A stretch of 64,000 bases of DNA from Tupaia tana. Taxonomy: Eukaryota > Chordata > Mammalia > Scandentia > Tupaiidae. Below the pieces are notes generated by a model. It worked only from the letters and a program-made list of their open reading frames with translations. It was not told the DNA's origin and did not search any database. The translations under genes and the position numbers were made by a program. Shown here one piece after another: positions 10,640-21,853 of this stretch (positions are counted from its first letter, which is position 1; the number at the start of each line of letters is the position of its first letter). Location of the stretch: positions 190,909,449-190,973,448 of the forward strand of contig JAKSZU010000006.1 of NCBI GenBank assembly GCA_026018925.1. The letters run 5' to 3'.

Positions 10640-10882
10640 TTTTAAAATATTTATTATATGGCATGTGTGCTTGCCAGAGAGAGACAGAGAAGGAAAGTGA
10701 GAAAGCCCTCCCTGAGGGGATGGTTTTGCCACAATACCTTCCTCTCCATTTTCCTCTTAGGGTTCTGAGCACTCACACACATACATACATGGACCCAGTG
10801 TGTCTCCCAAGCCACTGGGTCTGGCAGACAGCCATGTCAAATCCAGTCACCATAACCACCACAATACCATGCTACCAGCTGA
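10640..10882 (-). mobile_element. Type 1 SINE, older
   Basis: Tail TTATTATATGGCATGTGTGC, purine stretch CAGAGAGAGACAGAGAAGGA, body reverse complement CCACAATACCTTCCTCTCCA and an eroded head ending ATGCTACCAGCTGAC. It sits inside an L1 3' end. Flanking TTTATATCCTTAATT and TTTATGTCATTCATT may be a decayed TSD. Confidence 0.82.
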
Positions 10883-11025
10883 CTTTATGTCATTCATTAG
10901 ATTATTGTATACCTCATCCATGTTTTGAGAAACCATACTGTGCTCCACAAAGATGTACAATGATTATTTATAAACCAGGAATCAGAATAAGAAATACATT
11001 AAAATATAAAACTCCATTTTAGATA
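10883..11025 (+). mobile_element. LINE-1 3' end fragment
   Basis: The L1 3' UTR terminal motif CTGTGCTCCACAAAGATGTA then CAATGATTATTTATAAA is present, followed by A-rich sequence. The same motif occurs at about 45930 and 635. Confidence 0.6.
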
Positions 11026-11210
11026 AAAAGTGGTATCATTGATTTTAGAAGTTTGAAAAGGGAGAATGTATTTGTTATTTTGAAAATAAAAAATGAAGAG
11101 AAAATGCATTTTCACTCTTATTATATTTTCTGGAATGAACTTAGAACTCTTATTAGTTCAGTGACTTTAAAAAAGGTATATTTGTCCTGCTTGGTAGCTG
11201 GAAATAGCAT

Positions 11211-11397
11211 GCTAATAATCATTTTCTGGCTGGCAGATGGGCTGGTGGTTAAGATGCTGGACTCCCACATGGCTACTGCAATTTGAGTCCTGGATATGGC
11301 AGCTTGCTTTCTCACTTTCCCTCTCTCTCTCTGGCCCAATTAGAGACTAGTAACAAAATTAAATAAAATAATCCTAAAAGCTATAATAATCACTTTC
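11211..11397 (+). mobile_element. Type 2 SINE with TSD
   Basis: The element (about 11227-11379) has a type 2 body (GCAGCTTGCTTTCTCACTTT) and a degraded tail GTAACAAAATTAAATAAAAT. Flanking GCTAATAATCATTTTC and GCTATAATAATCACTTTC form a TSD with one small indel. Confidence 0.87.
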
Positions 11398-11534
11398 GTA
11401 TTTCCACAAGAATGATTCCAGTTTATATGAACTGATAATTCAATTGCCCTATGTAGCATGAATTACTATAAATATGTAACTCAGCTGTCATTTAAATTAT
11501 TGTAGATATGTTTTGCTTACATCAAACAAAACAT

Positions 11535-11778
11535 TTTTTTGAGAGGTTTTTGCTATAGGGTGCGTGCACTCACCAGAAAGACAGAGACAGAAAGTGAGAA
11601 ATCACCCTCCCAGGGGGGATGGCCACGCCGCAATCCCTTCTCCTCCATTCTCCTCTCAGGATCTTGGGCAGGCACGCACACGCGCCTGGTGTGAGTTTAA
11701 GCCACTGGGTCCAGGACTTGAACCGCGGTCTACTACATGGCAGTCAAATGACATAGCCATGATGCCGACTGTTGGTCC
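11535..11778 (-). mobile_element. Type 1 SINE
   Basis: Full-length minus copy from TTTTTTGAGAGGTTTTTGCT to the head CTGTTGGTCCC. CpGs persist in GCACGCACACGCGCC. The flanking ACAAAACATTT and ACAAAAATTT give only a weak TSD. Confidence 0.92.
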
Positions 11779-12244
11779 CACAAAAATTTAAATATAGTCA
11801 AGGTCTTAAAAGAAGACTTCTTAAAAAAGGAATATATAAATTGATAATGTATACTAGCAGAACCTAACAATATATTAAATAGTTTTATGTATAACATGAT
11901 TTACTTATAATTGGTTTACTTAGTTAATAAAGTTATAAAACTAGAAATTATAAGTTGGTCCTGTACCTTATGTTTTATGTCCTCTCATTTATCAAATGTC
12001 ACTTTTATACTCCAAATTTCTCTTAAATTGAGTCTATATTGTCATCTTCAGCATGCTATTTCAAAACCTCATTAATTCTCACCTGGACTGCTGAAGTATA
12101 TTGCATTCATCCTCTTGCTTTCACTTATGTCTTTTTTTTTAATGAACCTGATGATGGATTATTCTAGAGTATGTATCTGGGCTTCTCTCTCTCACCTATA
12201 AGCTTATTGCTATCTAAGGCTAGATGAATACTGAACTTCTTGGT

Positions 12245-12440
12245 GTCGTGGTTCTCAAGTTTCAAAGTGTATCAAGATTAGCTGAAGGGCTTCCTTAAAA
12301 GAGAATTTTTCTGGGATTTTCCTTGAGTTTCTTTCTGGTAGTTTCTGGCAGACACTGGCCATTTGCATACCTATCAGTTTCCAGGTGATGCTGCTATAGT
12401 TGGTCTTGGACCCCAATTTAACATGACCTAAATGTTCTTC
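12245..12440 (+). mobile_element. MER5A-like hAT DNA transposon relic
   Basis: It begins TCGTGGTTCTCAAGTTTCAA and contains GAAGGGCTTCCTTAAAA, CCATTTGCATACCTATCAG and TTTCCAGGTGATGCTGCTAT. This is the motif order of MER5A, a non-autonomous hAT-Charlie element common in placental mammals. The closing terminal repeat is eroded. Confidence 0.75.
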
Positions 12441-12479
12441 TGATATTCCTTGCTTCATTCTCAAACTTGATCTCTCCCC

Positions 12480-15365
12480 ATAACCTTGAACTTATTTATG
12501 TTTGATATAGGCCTGTGAGTTCCTACACATTTCTACATAGGAGTATATATTCATTCTTTCTGAAATTTCTATCCTTTATTTCACTGTTCTCTTGCTCTGT
12601 AACCTTGTCTATGAAGATTAAATGTAAGACTCTGTACAAGCATAATTTCCATTTGGTCAATATCCCATACTTTTTTTATGTGACTTTCCCAGAGGTCAGA
12701 GATTCTCTGGGCATACTTACATCACTGTACTTACCATAATATAATTACCATTTTTTCCTGTCTTGCATACTATTTTTGTGAGTTTCTCATCATGTTTATC
12801 TCCATATATTCAGAAAACCATTTGGCATTTTAGCTCTATAAATATTTATCATAAAGTGAAATATACACATGTCAATCATTGAAAAGAATCTGAAAATAAG
12901 AAATAAAAATAAAAATATATCTGTTAAGCTAATTGCATGCTTGAATGTTTTCCTTTTTAGCAAAGGTCTCTTAAGGTTATTCTTATGTTTTACAAATAAA
13001 TATGCTTTTATGTATGTTGTGAATTTTAACAATGACGTAAGAATATTGATGAAATTGTATGCTATATTCTACATAATCCTTTTTCTAAGATTTTTTTTTT
13101 TATTTACTAATGTACCAAAGTGACAAGTCATTATGAAACGTAATGCTTATTACAGATTAAATGATGGGCAGTTCATTAATTCATTAAAAATATGTATCTA
13201 AATGTACTGTGTATCATGCATTGTTCAAGGTTATCTGATTTTCCCGAATTCAAAGATAATAGCATACAATAAAAGAACAACTCAGTATGTTTAAACTATT
13301 AATAATTATTTCACCCTCTTTCCTCCCTATGTAGTGTGGTTGGTAAAATTTGTATGATAATATCCATTTTCTATGTTGTAAAAGTGACGGACGGCTCTCC
13401 TAAGACACACTTACACCAAGTGTAGGTTTTAGAAGTGAGAGGAAACTGCTGAGTAATTCTCTGCTATAGGAAAGAGGAATGGAAAACATAGTTGGGCACC
13501 TCAATTAAAGAAAATAATGATGATAGCTATTATAGTGGGAATATCTTCCATATGAAATGCTCCGAGAATAATCCATGATATTTCTCAAAACAAGTAGGTT
13601 TTTCTTTTAACGTTCTTTGACCAGAACTGATACAAAAACGTTTTAATAAACTAATGAGAGCAACATCTGGAGTGTATATAAACAGACAAAAAATGGAATC
13701 ATTTTAAAACAGAAATTTTTTAAAGTAGACCTGTTAACCAGATCAGAATTATCTTAATAATTATTAGATTTTCCCTCATCTCTAAAAAAATAGAGGTGGG
13801 ACATAAACTCCTTATGCCTTTAAGCACTCATGAAAATAATTTATTCTCTATTAGTACTAGTGCCGTGTATTTAATATAATGCATATACAAAAAGGATTTA
13901 CTTGAGAAAAAATAAACCATTATTCATGAAATAATTAATATACTATAAAGGGATTTGCAAAAATAAATCTTATGATTACGGTGTTCAGTGTAATGTATTT
14001 GGGGATTTATTTCTCTCTACTAATCACTTCCATCTGCATCTTAGCCTTACATTTTATATTTGTAAGGATAGATGTTTACAATTTGATTAGCCTATTAGAT
14101 TTAGATTTATAATTGACATCTAAATGAGAATTTTAGCCTATTAGGATAAATCACTTAAAATATATTCAATTATAGTTAATAACATAGAAGATAGTATGCT
14201 TACGCTTATCTTTGAATGACATTTTCATATTTGTGTACTATGATTTGAGAATATGAAAATAGAATGAAAGAAATAGTGTAGTAAATACACTGATGGATAG
14301 TAGATTAATTTGACAATCTGCCTGAAGCATATTGGCTGGGAGGAACATTTGTAATCCCTATACTCCTTGGGTGAGAGCATGAATGTTCACAGTTATGTTG
14401 AGCATTTAATTAAGAACAGAATGTTGACTTTTTTCTCCTTCCTGCTTTTACTATTCTCAGAAGATTAAAATGACTTTTTTGCCCTACCGCATCTTGTTTA
14501 TTCATCATACTTTTATTGTGACTGTTTATGTTTACAGTTAAGCAACTACAGTAGAAATAACCTTTTCAGATTTGTCACCTTTAATCAGAGAGGCCTGTTC
14601 ATTCCATCTGGGTGATCAGTTAAGGCGTGGATATTTGTCTCTAGATTTGGGTCCACAGAGAAGCAGTTAAACTTTTGTACTGAAACCATTAAATTAAAGA
14701 TATATATATATAACATTACTATGACCTTATCATTTCATTACTAATCACATTATGAGTTTTTTGGACCAAAATGTCTCTAACTTACTTGACTCACGGATTA
14801 CCGTATTTTTTTGAGCAATGTTCTTGAATTCTACTCTGGCCTGATATTCTCACCCTTTGTTTCAATCCTACCCCTTAATTTTTCCTGGATCTTTAGATCC
14901 AAACTGCTTCTTTGCTACTTGCTTTTCCTGACCTTGTACTGCTCATATGCCAAGGTTACACCGGTTTCTAAACTAAAAGCTTTTTTGACAATAATTTAAA
15001 ATTTATCCTGACATTTCAGAAGTAACTACCCAATCCTAGTATACATACTAATATTAATTTAAGATTTAAAGGAGATATGGAATTAGGCTGTAAGAAATAT
15101 TTATTTGCTATATTTATTTGTTAGGATAAGAAGTGGCAACTTGGACAAAATTCAACAAATAAGTAGTCATTTATTACATAACCTATATAATAGACATGAT
15201 GATTAGTTATAGTAATAATATTATGGATCATTTTTCTATGGAATATTTCAGATGACAAATGCTTTAAGTATCCTAAGTATATTACCTTATAAGGCAAATT
15301 TGAACAACTGTTTTGAACGATTGTATCAATCATGAACTTAAATAATTACTTCTATTATGAACATC
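12480..15365. other. SINE-free AT-rich stretch
   Basis: About 2.9 kb with no lineage SINE, no L1 3' end and no LTR recognised, unusual for this window. The short frames at 12515-13123 and 14811-14999 have no family features and compositions typical of AT-rich noncoding DNA. The part at 14800-15000 may be a diverged antisense L2 segment, but this is weak. Confidence 0.4.
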
Positions 15366-15379
15366 AGAGTCATCTACAT

Positions 15380-15630
15380 TTTTTTGGAGATGTTTTTGCT
15401 ATAGGGTGAGTGTGCTCACCAGAAAGACAGAGAGAGACAGAGAGACAGAAAGCGAGAAATCACCCCCCAGGGGGGATGGCCATGCTGTAATTCCTTCTCC
15501 ATTCTCCTCTTGGGATCTTGGGCACATACACACATGTGCCTGACTGAATTTAAGCCACTGGATCTGAGACTGGAACCATGGTTGATGACATGGGATTCTA
15601 GCGACAGCCATTATGCCAACTGCTGGTCCC
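15380..15630 (-). mobile_element. Type 1 SINE
   Basis: Minus copy from TTTTTTGGAGATGTTTTTGC to ACTGCTGGTCCC. The head has a small deletion (TCTAGCGACAGCC lacks the AT of GACATAGCC). No convincing TSD was found. Confidence 0.92.
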
Positions 15631-15747
15631 AGGAGTCTTCTAAATTATAACTAATTGAATAATAAATTAGAGAAGAAATTTGCATAGCAAAACAAAATCT
15701 TCGGAATTTTACTCTTAGCACTTCCTTTTCTCTTCCTTTTCTTTTCT

Positions 15748-15981
15748 TGGTTTTGCTTAATAGTGCATATGCTGTTAGAGAGAGACAGAGAGAGAGGGGA
15801 GAAAGCCCCCCTCTCCCCACCCATGAGGAATGGTCATAACCCAGTCCTTTCTTTTGGGGATTTGTGAAATGGATGCTCACAAATCTGGCATGTTTCTCAA
15901 GCTGCCAAGTCCAGGACTCAAACTGCTTGGTTGATCATGTGGGATCCAGCTGCCTTCACCACCAGGCCACAAAGCTGGCTC
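15748..15981 (-). mobile_element. Type 1 SINE, older
   Basis: The purine stretch GAGAGAGACAGAGAGAGAGG, a degraded body (AATGGTCATAACCCAGTCCT) and the head (GTTGATCATGTGGGATCCAG) ending AAAGCTGGCTC are readable. It belongs to the older variant with GTGGGATCCAGCTGCC in the anticodon-arm region. Confidence 0.82.
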
Positions 15982-16011
15982 ACTTATGCGTGTCTTTTCA
16001 GCAAATACTAG

Positions 16012-16235
16012 CAGTGGGGTCCAAGTGGCAACTCAGTGGTAGCACCACTGGACCCACATGGGAGAGTCACAGGCTTATATCCTGGGGTTTCCCTGTACAC
16101 ACCAGTTATGTGATCTGGGATGTCTGAGATGGGTGTGGACTGTGGCATGAAGACTCTGCTGGGAGTGCCTGTCTGTTCTTCTCTCCCTCTCTATCTGTCA
16201 TTGGAGGAATAAGTAAATAAACTTAGTTAAAAACA
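16012..16235 (+). mobile_element. Type 3 SINE
   Basis: The head GGCAACTCAGTGGTAGCACC resembles a tRNA A-box region. The body has GGTTTCCCTGTACACACCAG and GTGGCATGAAGACTCTGCTG, followed by a TCTCTCCCTCTCTATCTGTC stretch and the tail GGAGGAATAAGTAAATAAAC. The same order occurs at 37433 and 55908 (plus) and 32775, 38333 and 42270 (minus). Confidence 0.75.
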
Positions 16236-16764
16236 ATAGATCTTATTTTTCTTTTCAGTGTCACTTTTTTTTCATATAATCATAAACATAATTATTCATT
16301 CATTTTGTTTTAAAATATATGCATTTTGCACACATTGTATCAGTTATAGAATCAGGTGCTGATAATATAAAAACACAAATTAGAAATAACTAAGATATAA
16401 TCAAATTTCTAAATTTCCTATGACAGAATATATAAAATTTAGAGAAACTTATTTTTTTAAATCAGGAGATATTGAGATCTGTCAGAATAGACATTTTACA
16501 GCAGGAAACGAGTATAGATTGGAGTGATGAAGATTTTGGTAATGAGAGCTGAAACCTATCTTGTTTCCATTTTTATTAGGAATGTGAATTTAGCTTATAC
16601 TCACTTATAAGTTCATTACCATTCCAGATGAATCTAATCTACATTTTTAGGACATTCTCTACCCTTTCCCTTCATTTTCACTAAGATCTAATGAAATATT
16701 GGCTCAGGAAAATGTTATTTTTCCCTTTCTCATACAATTAACATCGTCTAGTAATCGTGCTGAA

Positions 16765-16855
16765 AACACAAATGTTATGCACTGTAAAGACATAACATTA
16801 ATGTGATTAAATGTAATATAAAAATGATAAAAATTTTTAAAGTAGACAGAATGTA
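16765..16855 (+). mobile_element. Possible LINE-1 extreme 3' end
   Basis: TTATGCACTGTAAAGACATA, then TGTGATTAAATGTAATAT and A-rich sequence match the L1 terminal motif seen at 635-690. Sequence upstream of this is not clearly L1. Confidence 0.4.
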
Positions 16856-17330
16856 TTAAGCGGGCATCTTCCCTCTCCATTGTTGTGAGTGTATGAAGTT
16901 TAAAGTTTGGGAGAAATGTTTCTGTAACATTAGAAACATTGTCAGAGAAACTAATAAAGAGAACAGAGGACACAAAAGCATACAGTGACTTGATCATTTC
17001 CACAGAAGTATCAGAAGAGTCCTTTCAATGAGCTCCCAGTCTAGTTGGGAACATGATATTGTATATCATTTCTTCATGCTTCAAAATTTTTGAGCAAAAC
17101 TACTCAGACCTGATAATTACGAACTTTAAAATCCTTCACAGCATCTGCAACATCACTTGAAGCTTTATATTGTGCAAAGTAACCAGATATTCCATGCCTT
17201 CTCTGTTTTTGACTAGTTCAAGCACCTTAGCAGGAACAAGAACTCGCAAGCCTCTGTTCTTGAACTGCATATCACTTACCTGAAAAAATCCACTGTTATC
17301 TTCCCAAGAATAATAATATTTTTCCTCTTT

Positions 17331-17473
17331 TTAAAAATTATTTAATTTTATTTATTAATTCATTTATTTAAATTTGACCAGAGAGAGAGAGAGAGAGAAA
17401 GCAAGCCACTAGGTCCATGGTCGGCCATGTGGGACTGTCCAGTACCTTAACCACCACGACACCTACTGGTCCA
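17331..17473 (-). mobile_element. Type 2 SINE
   Basis: The tail complement AAAAATTATTTAATTTTATT, TTTGACCAGAGAGAG, and the head ATGGTCGGCCATGTGGGA to ACCTACTGGTCC are present. The B-box region is shortened (CACTAGGTCCATGGTCGG lacks about ten bases of the usual GACTCGAACC segment), so the copy is promoter-dead. Confidence 0.85.
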
Positions 17474-17484
17474 TTTTCTGCTCT

Positions 17485-17695
17485 TTAATTATTATTTTAA
17501 TTTATCTTATATATTCAATTACTGTACCTCTCTACAGCTTGTAAAATGAATTTACCCAATATGAATATACTTCACACCATTCCAGTTAAAGTTATCATAT
17601 ATGTTGTTATCAACAGAAAATCCTCCATTACTTAAATGTCTTGCCTCTCTACTTTTCTCCTTGGTTCCTTTCAGTGTTCACTTTTCAAATAATGT
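17485..17695 (-). mobile_element. LINE-1 3' UTR fragment
   Basis: It matches the reverse complement of the L1 3' UTR also at 22535, 34081 and 53432. Shared landmarks are ATTCAATTACTGTACCTC, CTTCACACCATTCCAGTTA, AACAGAAAATCCTCCATTAC and GTCTTGCCTCTCTACTTTTC. It is the most diverged of the four. Confidence 0.7.
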
Positions 17696-18049
17696 TCATC
17701 AAAGTGTTATAGGACTATTTCTCTAATAAAAAAGATATATTTTAACTCTTGTCAATGTTCACATAGTCTTTTATATCAATATTGTCATCATTAATTTATA
17801 CCTTAAGAGCTCAGCCAACCACTGCCTGAACATCTTTAAAACTGGGAATGGCATTCTTTCTACTGCATTGTACTGCATTTGTGGTCAAAATTATGTAATG
17901 AAATGCTTTTTAAATTTAAAGTTGAAATTTGACTTCCTCTGTTCTCTTGGGCAAAGAATAGATGTTTACTAGTAATGTTAAGTTTTATATCCCTTTATGA
18001 ATTTCAAGATAGCCTTCATTTCTCTCTTGTGTTTTTTGTTTTAGTAGGC

Positions 18050-18133
18050 TATTTGGTCTTCAGAAAAGTCATGATTCATTTTTACACAGAAAAGTGTAAA
18101 AAAAAATGTCATGACTTTTCTGACAACCTGGTA
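18050..18133. mobile_element. Mariner-type palindromic MITE, copy 2
   Basis: An 80-bp palindrome at 18052-18131 with arms AGAAAAGTCATGA and TCATGACTTTTCT is flanked by TA at 18050-18051 and 18132-18133. The terminal bases TTTGGTCTTCAG and, read from the other end, CCAGGTTGTCAG align in length. The centre (TTTTTACACAGAAAAGTGTA) forms the hairpin loop. Confidence 0.82.
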
Positions 18134-18337
18134 TCTTCAGTTTTCTTGTCTTTTTTGATTCTCCTTGTCTTTTTGGTTCTTCTTATCATAGTCTACCCTG
18201 TATATGTAGTCTGTTTCCCAAAACATATGTTGACCTCTTTGCCAGAGTTATATGCATTATGGTCAACAATACTTTTAATTTGAACTTTGTAATAATAAAG
18301 CAAATGTAACTGAACTCTTGTTAGAACTGAATTCTCT

Positions 18338-18480
18338 TTTTCCCTGGATTTATTCTTTTTTTTTTTTTCATTATTCACTCCCTTCACCTTCCTCCTACTC
18401 TCTCTTCCTATTTAATTTTCTCCTTCCTCCATTTCTTTTTTCCCTGTTCCCTTCCTTTCTTCTCATCCTTTCTTCCTGCA
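18338..18480. repeat. Low-complexity pyrimidine tract
   Basis: About 140 bp is dominated by C and T on the plus strand, with short interruptions (TTTTTTTTTTCATTATTCAC, CCTTCCTCCTACTCTCTCTT). It has no regular unit. The frames across it are compositional artefacts. Confidence 0.7.
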
Positions 18481-19134
18481 TAATTATTATATGGACAATA
18501 GTCAATCATATCTCAGACAGACATAAGTGCAGTCACAAATACCAATTGGTCAGATCATTTCTATAAGATGCAAAGAAGGAAGTGAATACTATCAAGATAT
18601 ATGTCAGGTAGAGCTAGAGTATTACCTCAATTCTCAATACTGTGTAGAAAGCTACAGCATTTATCTGAGTTAGAGAGTCCTAGATTTCTAGAAAATTATC
18701 TCCCCAACCTTAATACTGAACACTATAAATTTATACATTAGGTTGGAGCAGTTTTTCACATGGGGTACTTTAGATTTGTGTTGGGGTTATCTCTGAGGTC
18801 TACTCTGATTATAGGGTACTATAAAAAACTCTACTCTTAGGCATTCGTACCATATTTCTCTGTCACTTTCAGGTTTGCCAGGCTAATATTACATGATAAA
18901 AGTAGATTCATGTTTTCCACACTGAGAAACTCTTCCCATATAAGTTTGAATTTAGATTTCTTATACAATACTATGTGCATTTTTGCATTTTTATACTTAT
19001 CACACCATTGTGCTTGATCCTGGTCTTTTTTTTTTAAAGGCATTTTGTGTCTTTAAATGTACTTAACATCTACGTCCACCTTCAGGAGAAGAATGTGTTT
19101 ATTTAGAGAGAATATAGGTCTCCTTTGGCAACAG

Positions 19135-19345
19135 ACAAGGATTAGTTTATTACTTACCAGCTGTATAACATGAGCTAGTTATTTAACCTACTGTGCTTCA
19201 GTTTCCTAATCGGTAAAAATGAAGGAAATCATACCAACCTAATATAATTTTTAAAAAATTAAAATGGGTGACTTATAAATATCTAGTAATATGTCTTATA
19301 CAGAGAAAGAATGCTATAAAGACAGCAATGAGTTTGATCAATTTA
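19135..19345 (+). mobile_element. MIR relic
   Basis: ACCAGCTGTATAACATGAGC, TAGTTATTTAACCTACTGTG, CTTCAGTTTCCTAATCGGTA and AAAATGAAGGAAATCATACC follow the MIR core exactly in order. The 3' part is more eroded. Confidence 0.85.
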
Positions 19346-19349
19346 CCAT

Positions 19350-19432
19350 TGTATTAGTCAGCTCAGGGTATCATAACAAAAATCACAGACTCATCTCATT
19401 AAGCCACTTAAAAAACATTGACGAGAACAAAG
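19350..19432 (-). mobile_element. MLT1-type LTR end fragment
   Basis: TATTAGTCAGCTCAGGGTAT then CATAACAAAAATCACAGACT and AAGCCACTTAAAAAACATT match the reverse complement of the 3' end of MLT1-type MaLR LTRs (compare 31260 and 55245). Most of the LTR is missing beyond the adjacent SINE. Confidence 0.55.
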
Positions 19433-19675
19433 ATTCAGTGGTTGGGACCAGCAGTTAGTATAATGGCTATGTCGCTGGACTCCCATGTAGTCGCCTGCGG
19501 TTCGAGTTCCGAACCGGTAGCTTAAACTCACGCCGGGCACGTGTGCATATGTGCCCAAGATCCCGAGAGGAGAATGGAGGAGAAGGGATTGTGGCGTGTC
19601 CATAGCCCCTGGGGGGGTGATTTCTTGCTTTCTGTCTCTCGGTCTCTCTCTTTCTGGCGAGCGCACGTGCCCTAT

Positions 19676-19738
<63 letters not shown>

Positions 19739-19759
19739 ACACACACAAATTCAGTAGTT
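19433..19759 (+). mobile_element. Type 1 SINE with 59-A tail
   Basis: The element is 19444-19748, with ATTCAGTGGTT (19433-19443) and ATTCAGTAGTT (19749-19759) flanking. The tail is an uninterrupted run of 59 A (19679-19737) followed by a short (AC)n. Long pure A tails shorten and mutate quickly, so this is a candidate for the most recent insertion in the window. The B-box region is well kept (GGTTCGAGTTCCG). Confidence 0.95.
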
Positions 19760-19864
19760 TATATATATTCCATGTGGATACTCATATATAGATAAGCAAT
19801 TTTAGAAGAACAAAAATAAATTCTATTTTAACACCATCCACAAATTAATTTTTATTGATTCTTG

Positions 19865-20166
19865 TAGCATTGGTTCTTTTTTTTTTTTTTTTTTTTGGAG
19901 AGGTTTTTCGCTATAGGGCGCGTGCGCTCGCCAGACAGACAGAGAGAGACATAGAGACAGAAAGCGAGAAATCACCCCCCAGGGGGGATGGTCACGCCGC
20001 AATCCCTTCTCCTCCATTCTCCTCTCGGGATCTTGGGCACGCACGCACACACGCCCGGCGTGAGTTGTAAGCCACCGGGTCCAAGACGCGAACCGCGGTC
20101 GACTACGTGGGAGTCCAGCGACATAGCCATTACGCTAACTGCTGGTTCCCTAGCATTGGTTCTTTT
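19865..20166 (-). mobile_element. Type 1 SINE with perfect 16-bp TSD
   Basis: The element spans about 19881-20150 between direct repeats TAGCATTGGTTCTTTT at 19865-19880 and 20151-20166. It is near consensus and CpG-rich (GGGCGCGTGCGCTCGCC, GACGCGAACCGCGG). It lies tail-to-tail with the 59-A copy, about 130 bp away. Confidence 0.97.
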
Positions 20167-20353
20167 AACATTTGGAAAATGATATTCCATTTCCTTTTAT
20201 CACCATAATGATGAAATAATTAAGACATTTTTCCTTGTGATCTTTAGATTTGCTTGTCCTAGAATATTCTATACATTTTTTTTTTTTCTTTATAAGAACT
20301 ACTCACTGTCACTTAAGGAGGGCCTATGAAGTGGAAAAAATTTTGTTCTAATT

Positions 20354-20582
20354 AAAGAGTAGTATTACTCGGGGCTGGCAAGTGGCGTGGTGGTTGAGGG
20401 CGCTGGACTCCCACATGGCCGACCACGGTTCAAGTCTCAGACCTGGTGGCTTGCTTTCTCACTTCCTCTCTCTCTCTGTCTCTCTCTGATCAAACTGAAA
20501 AATAATAATGATGTAATAATAAATAAAAGTTAAATAAAATAATTCTAAAAAAAAAAAAAAAAAAAAAAAGAGTAGTATTACT
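20354..20582 (+). mobile_element. Type 2 SINE with perfect 16-bp TSD
   Basis: The element (20370-20566) has direct repeats AAAGAGTAGTATTACT at 20354-20369 and 20567-20582. It shows the complete type 2 tail: GATCAAACTGAAAAATAATA, then AAGTTAAATAAAATAATTCT and about 20 A. It is the best reference copy of type 2 here. Confidence 0.96.
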
Positions 20583-21570
20583 TTTAGCCTAGGCATTGTG
20601 TTTTCATGCCTTCCAGCTACATAGAAAATGCCATAGGGTGGGGGGGCTTTTGGGTTTAAAATATTAAAAGAATTAAAAGAGGCCTATTTATCTAAGGTGC
20701 ACCTCATTAAGAATTTCATACAATTTAAGAATGAGCAATCTCAAATTAGGAGAAAATTACCTGGATGAATCAAATATGAGATAAGAACCTGCTGTGACAT
20801 TGTCTATCTTAACTTACGTTCCTTTGACCAACGATTTCTGCTGCATCTTTTCTGTTCAAGTTATGCTAGAAAAGCATTTCTCAAAGAGGAGTATAAAACA
20901 ACTACACAGAATGATGTTGAGAAATGATAGACAATCCCAATGATTGTAGGGGAATGGAGTTTTATGTTAACCACTCAAGCATAGTGATGATTTACTAGTG
21001 GAGGAAAATAGGACTGGAAATTGTATATGTTGTGATAGTTTGATGGCAGAATGAAAAAGAAATTCTTTGAAACAGCATTTAATTCAAAATTCCCTCAGGA
21101 GTGTAAACCTTCTATCTTCCTTGCCTATGGGCAGCTGAATACAGCAAACGGAATATGCATGCAATATGAGGAAAAAGTGCCAACAGGAGGGACATGCTTA
21201 TTCCCTCTCTGTGGTCTTCGTTTAGTTTCTAGAGTCTTAGGCACTCTTCCAAACTCTAGACAAGCTGGAGATAGATTTCAAATGCATAACAATTTGTGTT
21301 ACAGAAATATTCCTAAGAGAATCTAAAAGTTCAAAAGAAATAAAAAAAATGTAACCTCTAATTATTGTGAGAAGTAAAAATAATTCTATAATTTGTTTTA
21401 GATGTGATATCTGGGGAATATGAAACAATTGGTTTGTGCATTACAGTTTATATTTATGGCCTTATGGGAAATTTATTGAAAATATTTTTTTTAAAATAAT
21501 GAATTCTCAGTGGATTTCATTTCATTGTAATTATGCTAGTTGCTGGCATCTTTTTTGTATCTAATTCACA
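20583..21570. other. Unassigned stretch
   Basis: No repeat family or exon was recognised. A run GGGTGGGGGGGCTTTTGGG at 20636-20654 fits a G-quadruplex pattern. The 91-residue frame at 21051-21326 shows no recognisable family. Confidence 0.35.
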
Positions 21571-21571
21571 G

Positions 21572-21853
21572 TTTATTTTTATTTACTTATTTATTTTTTA
21601 ATTGGTTAGAGAATACATACACTCACCAGAGAAAGAGGAGGAAAGAAAGAGGAAAAATGAGACAGCATTCCCCCTACCATGGGGAATGGTCATGCCACAA
21701 TCCCTTTCTCCTCCACTTCTTTCTCCTTATGAAATTTTGGGCATGCATTCACATGCATCTGATATGTTTCTTAAAGTGCCAGGCCAGGACTCTAACTGCA
21801 TAGTCAGCCATGTGGGATGCAGTTGCCTTAAACACCACACCACCAACTGGTCT
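21572..21853 (-). mobile_element. Type 1 SINE, older variant
   Basis: Tail complement TTTATTTTTTAATTGGTTAG, purine stretch AGAGAAAGAGGAGGAAAGAA, body ATGGTCATGCCACAATCCCT and head ATAGTCAGCCATGTGGGATG to CACCAACTGGTC. Confidence 0.85.

Noticed and set aside
19391-19795. Long open reading frames with poly-F or poly-K tracts
   Set aside because: They translate the SINE body and its A59/T59 tail; the same peptide fragments recur at every type 1 copy.
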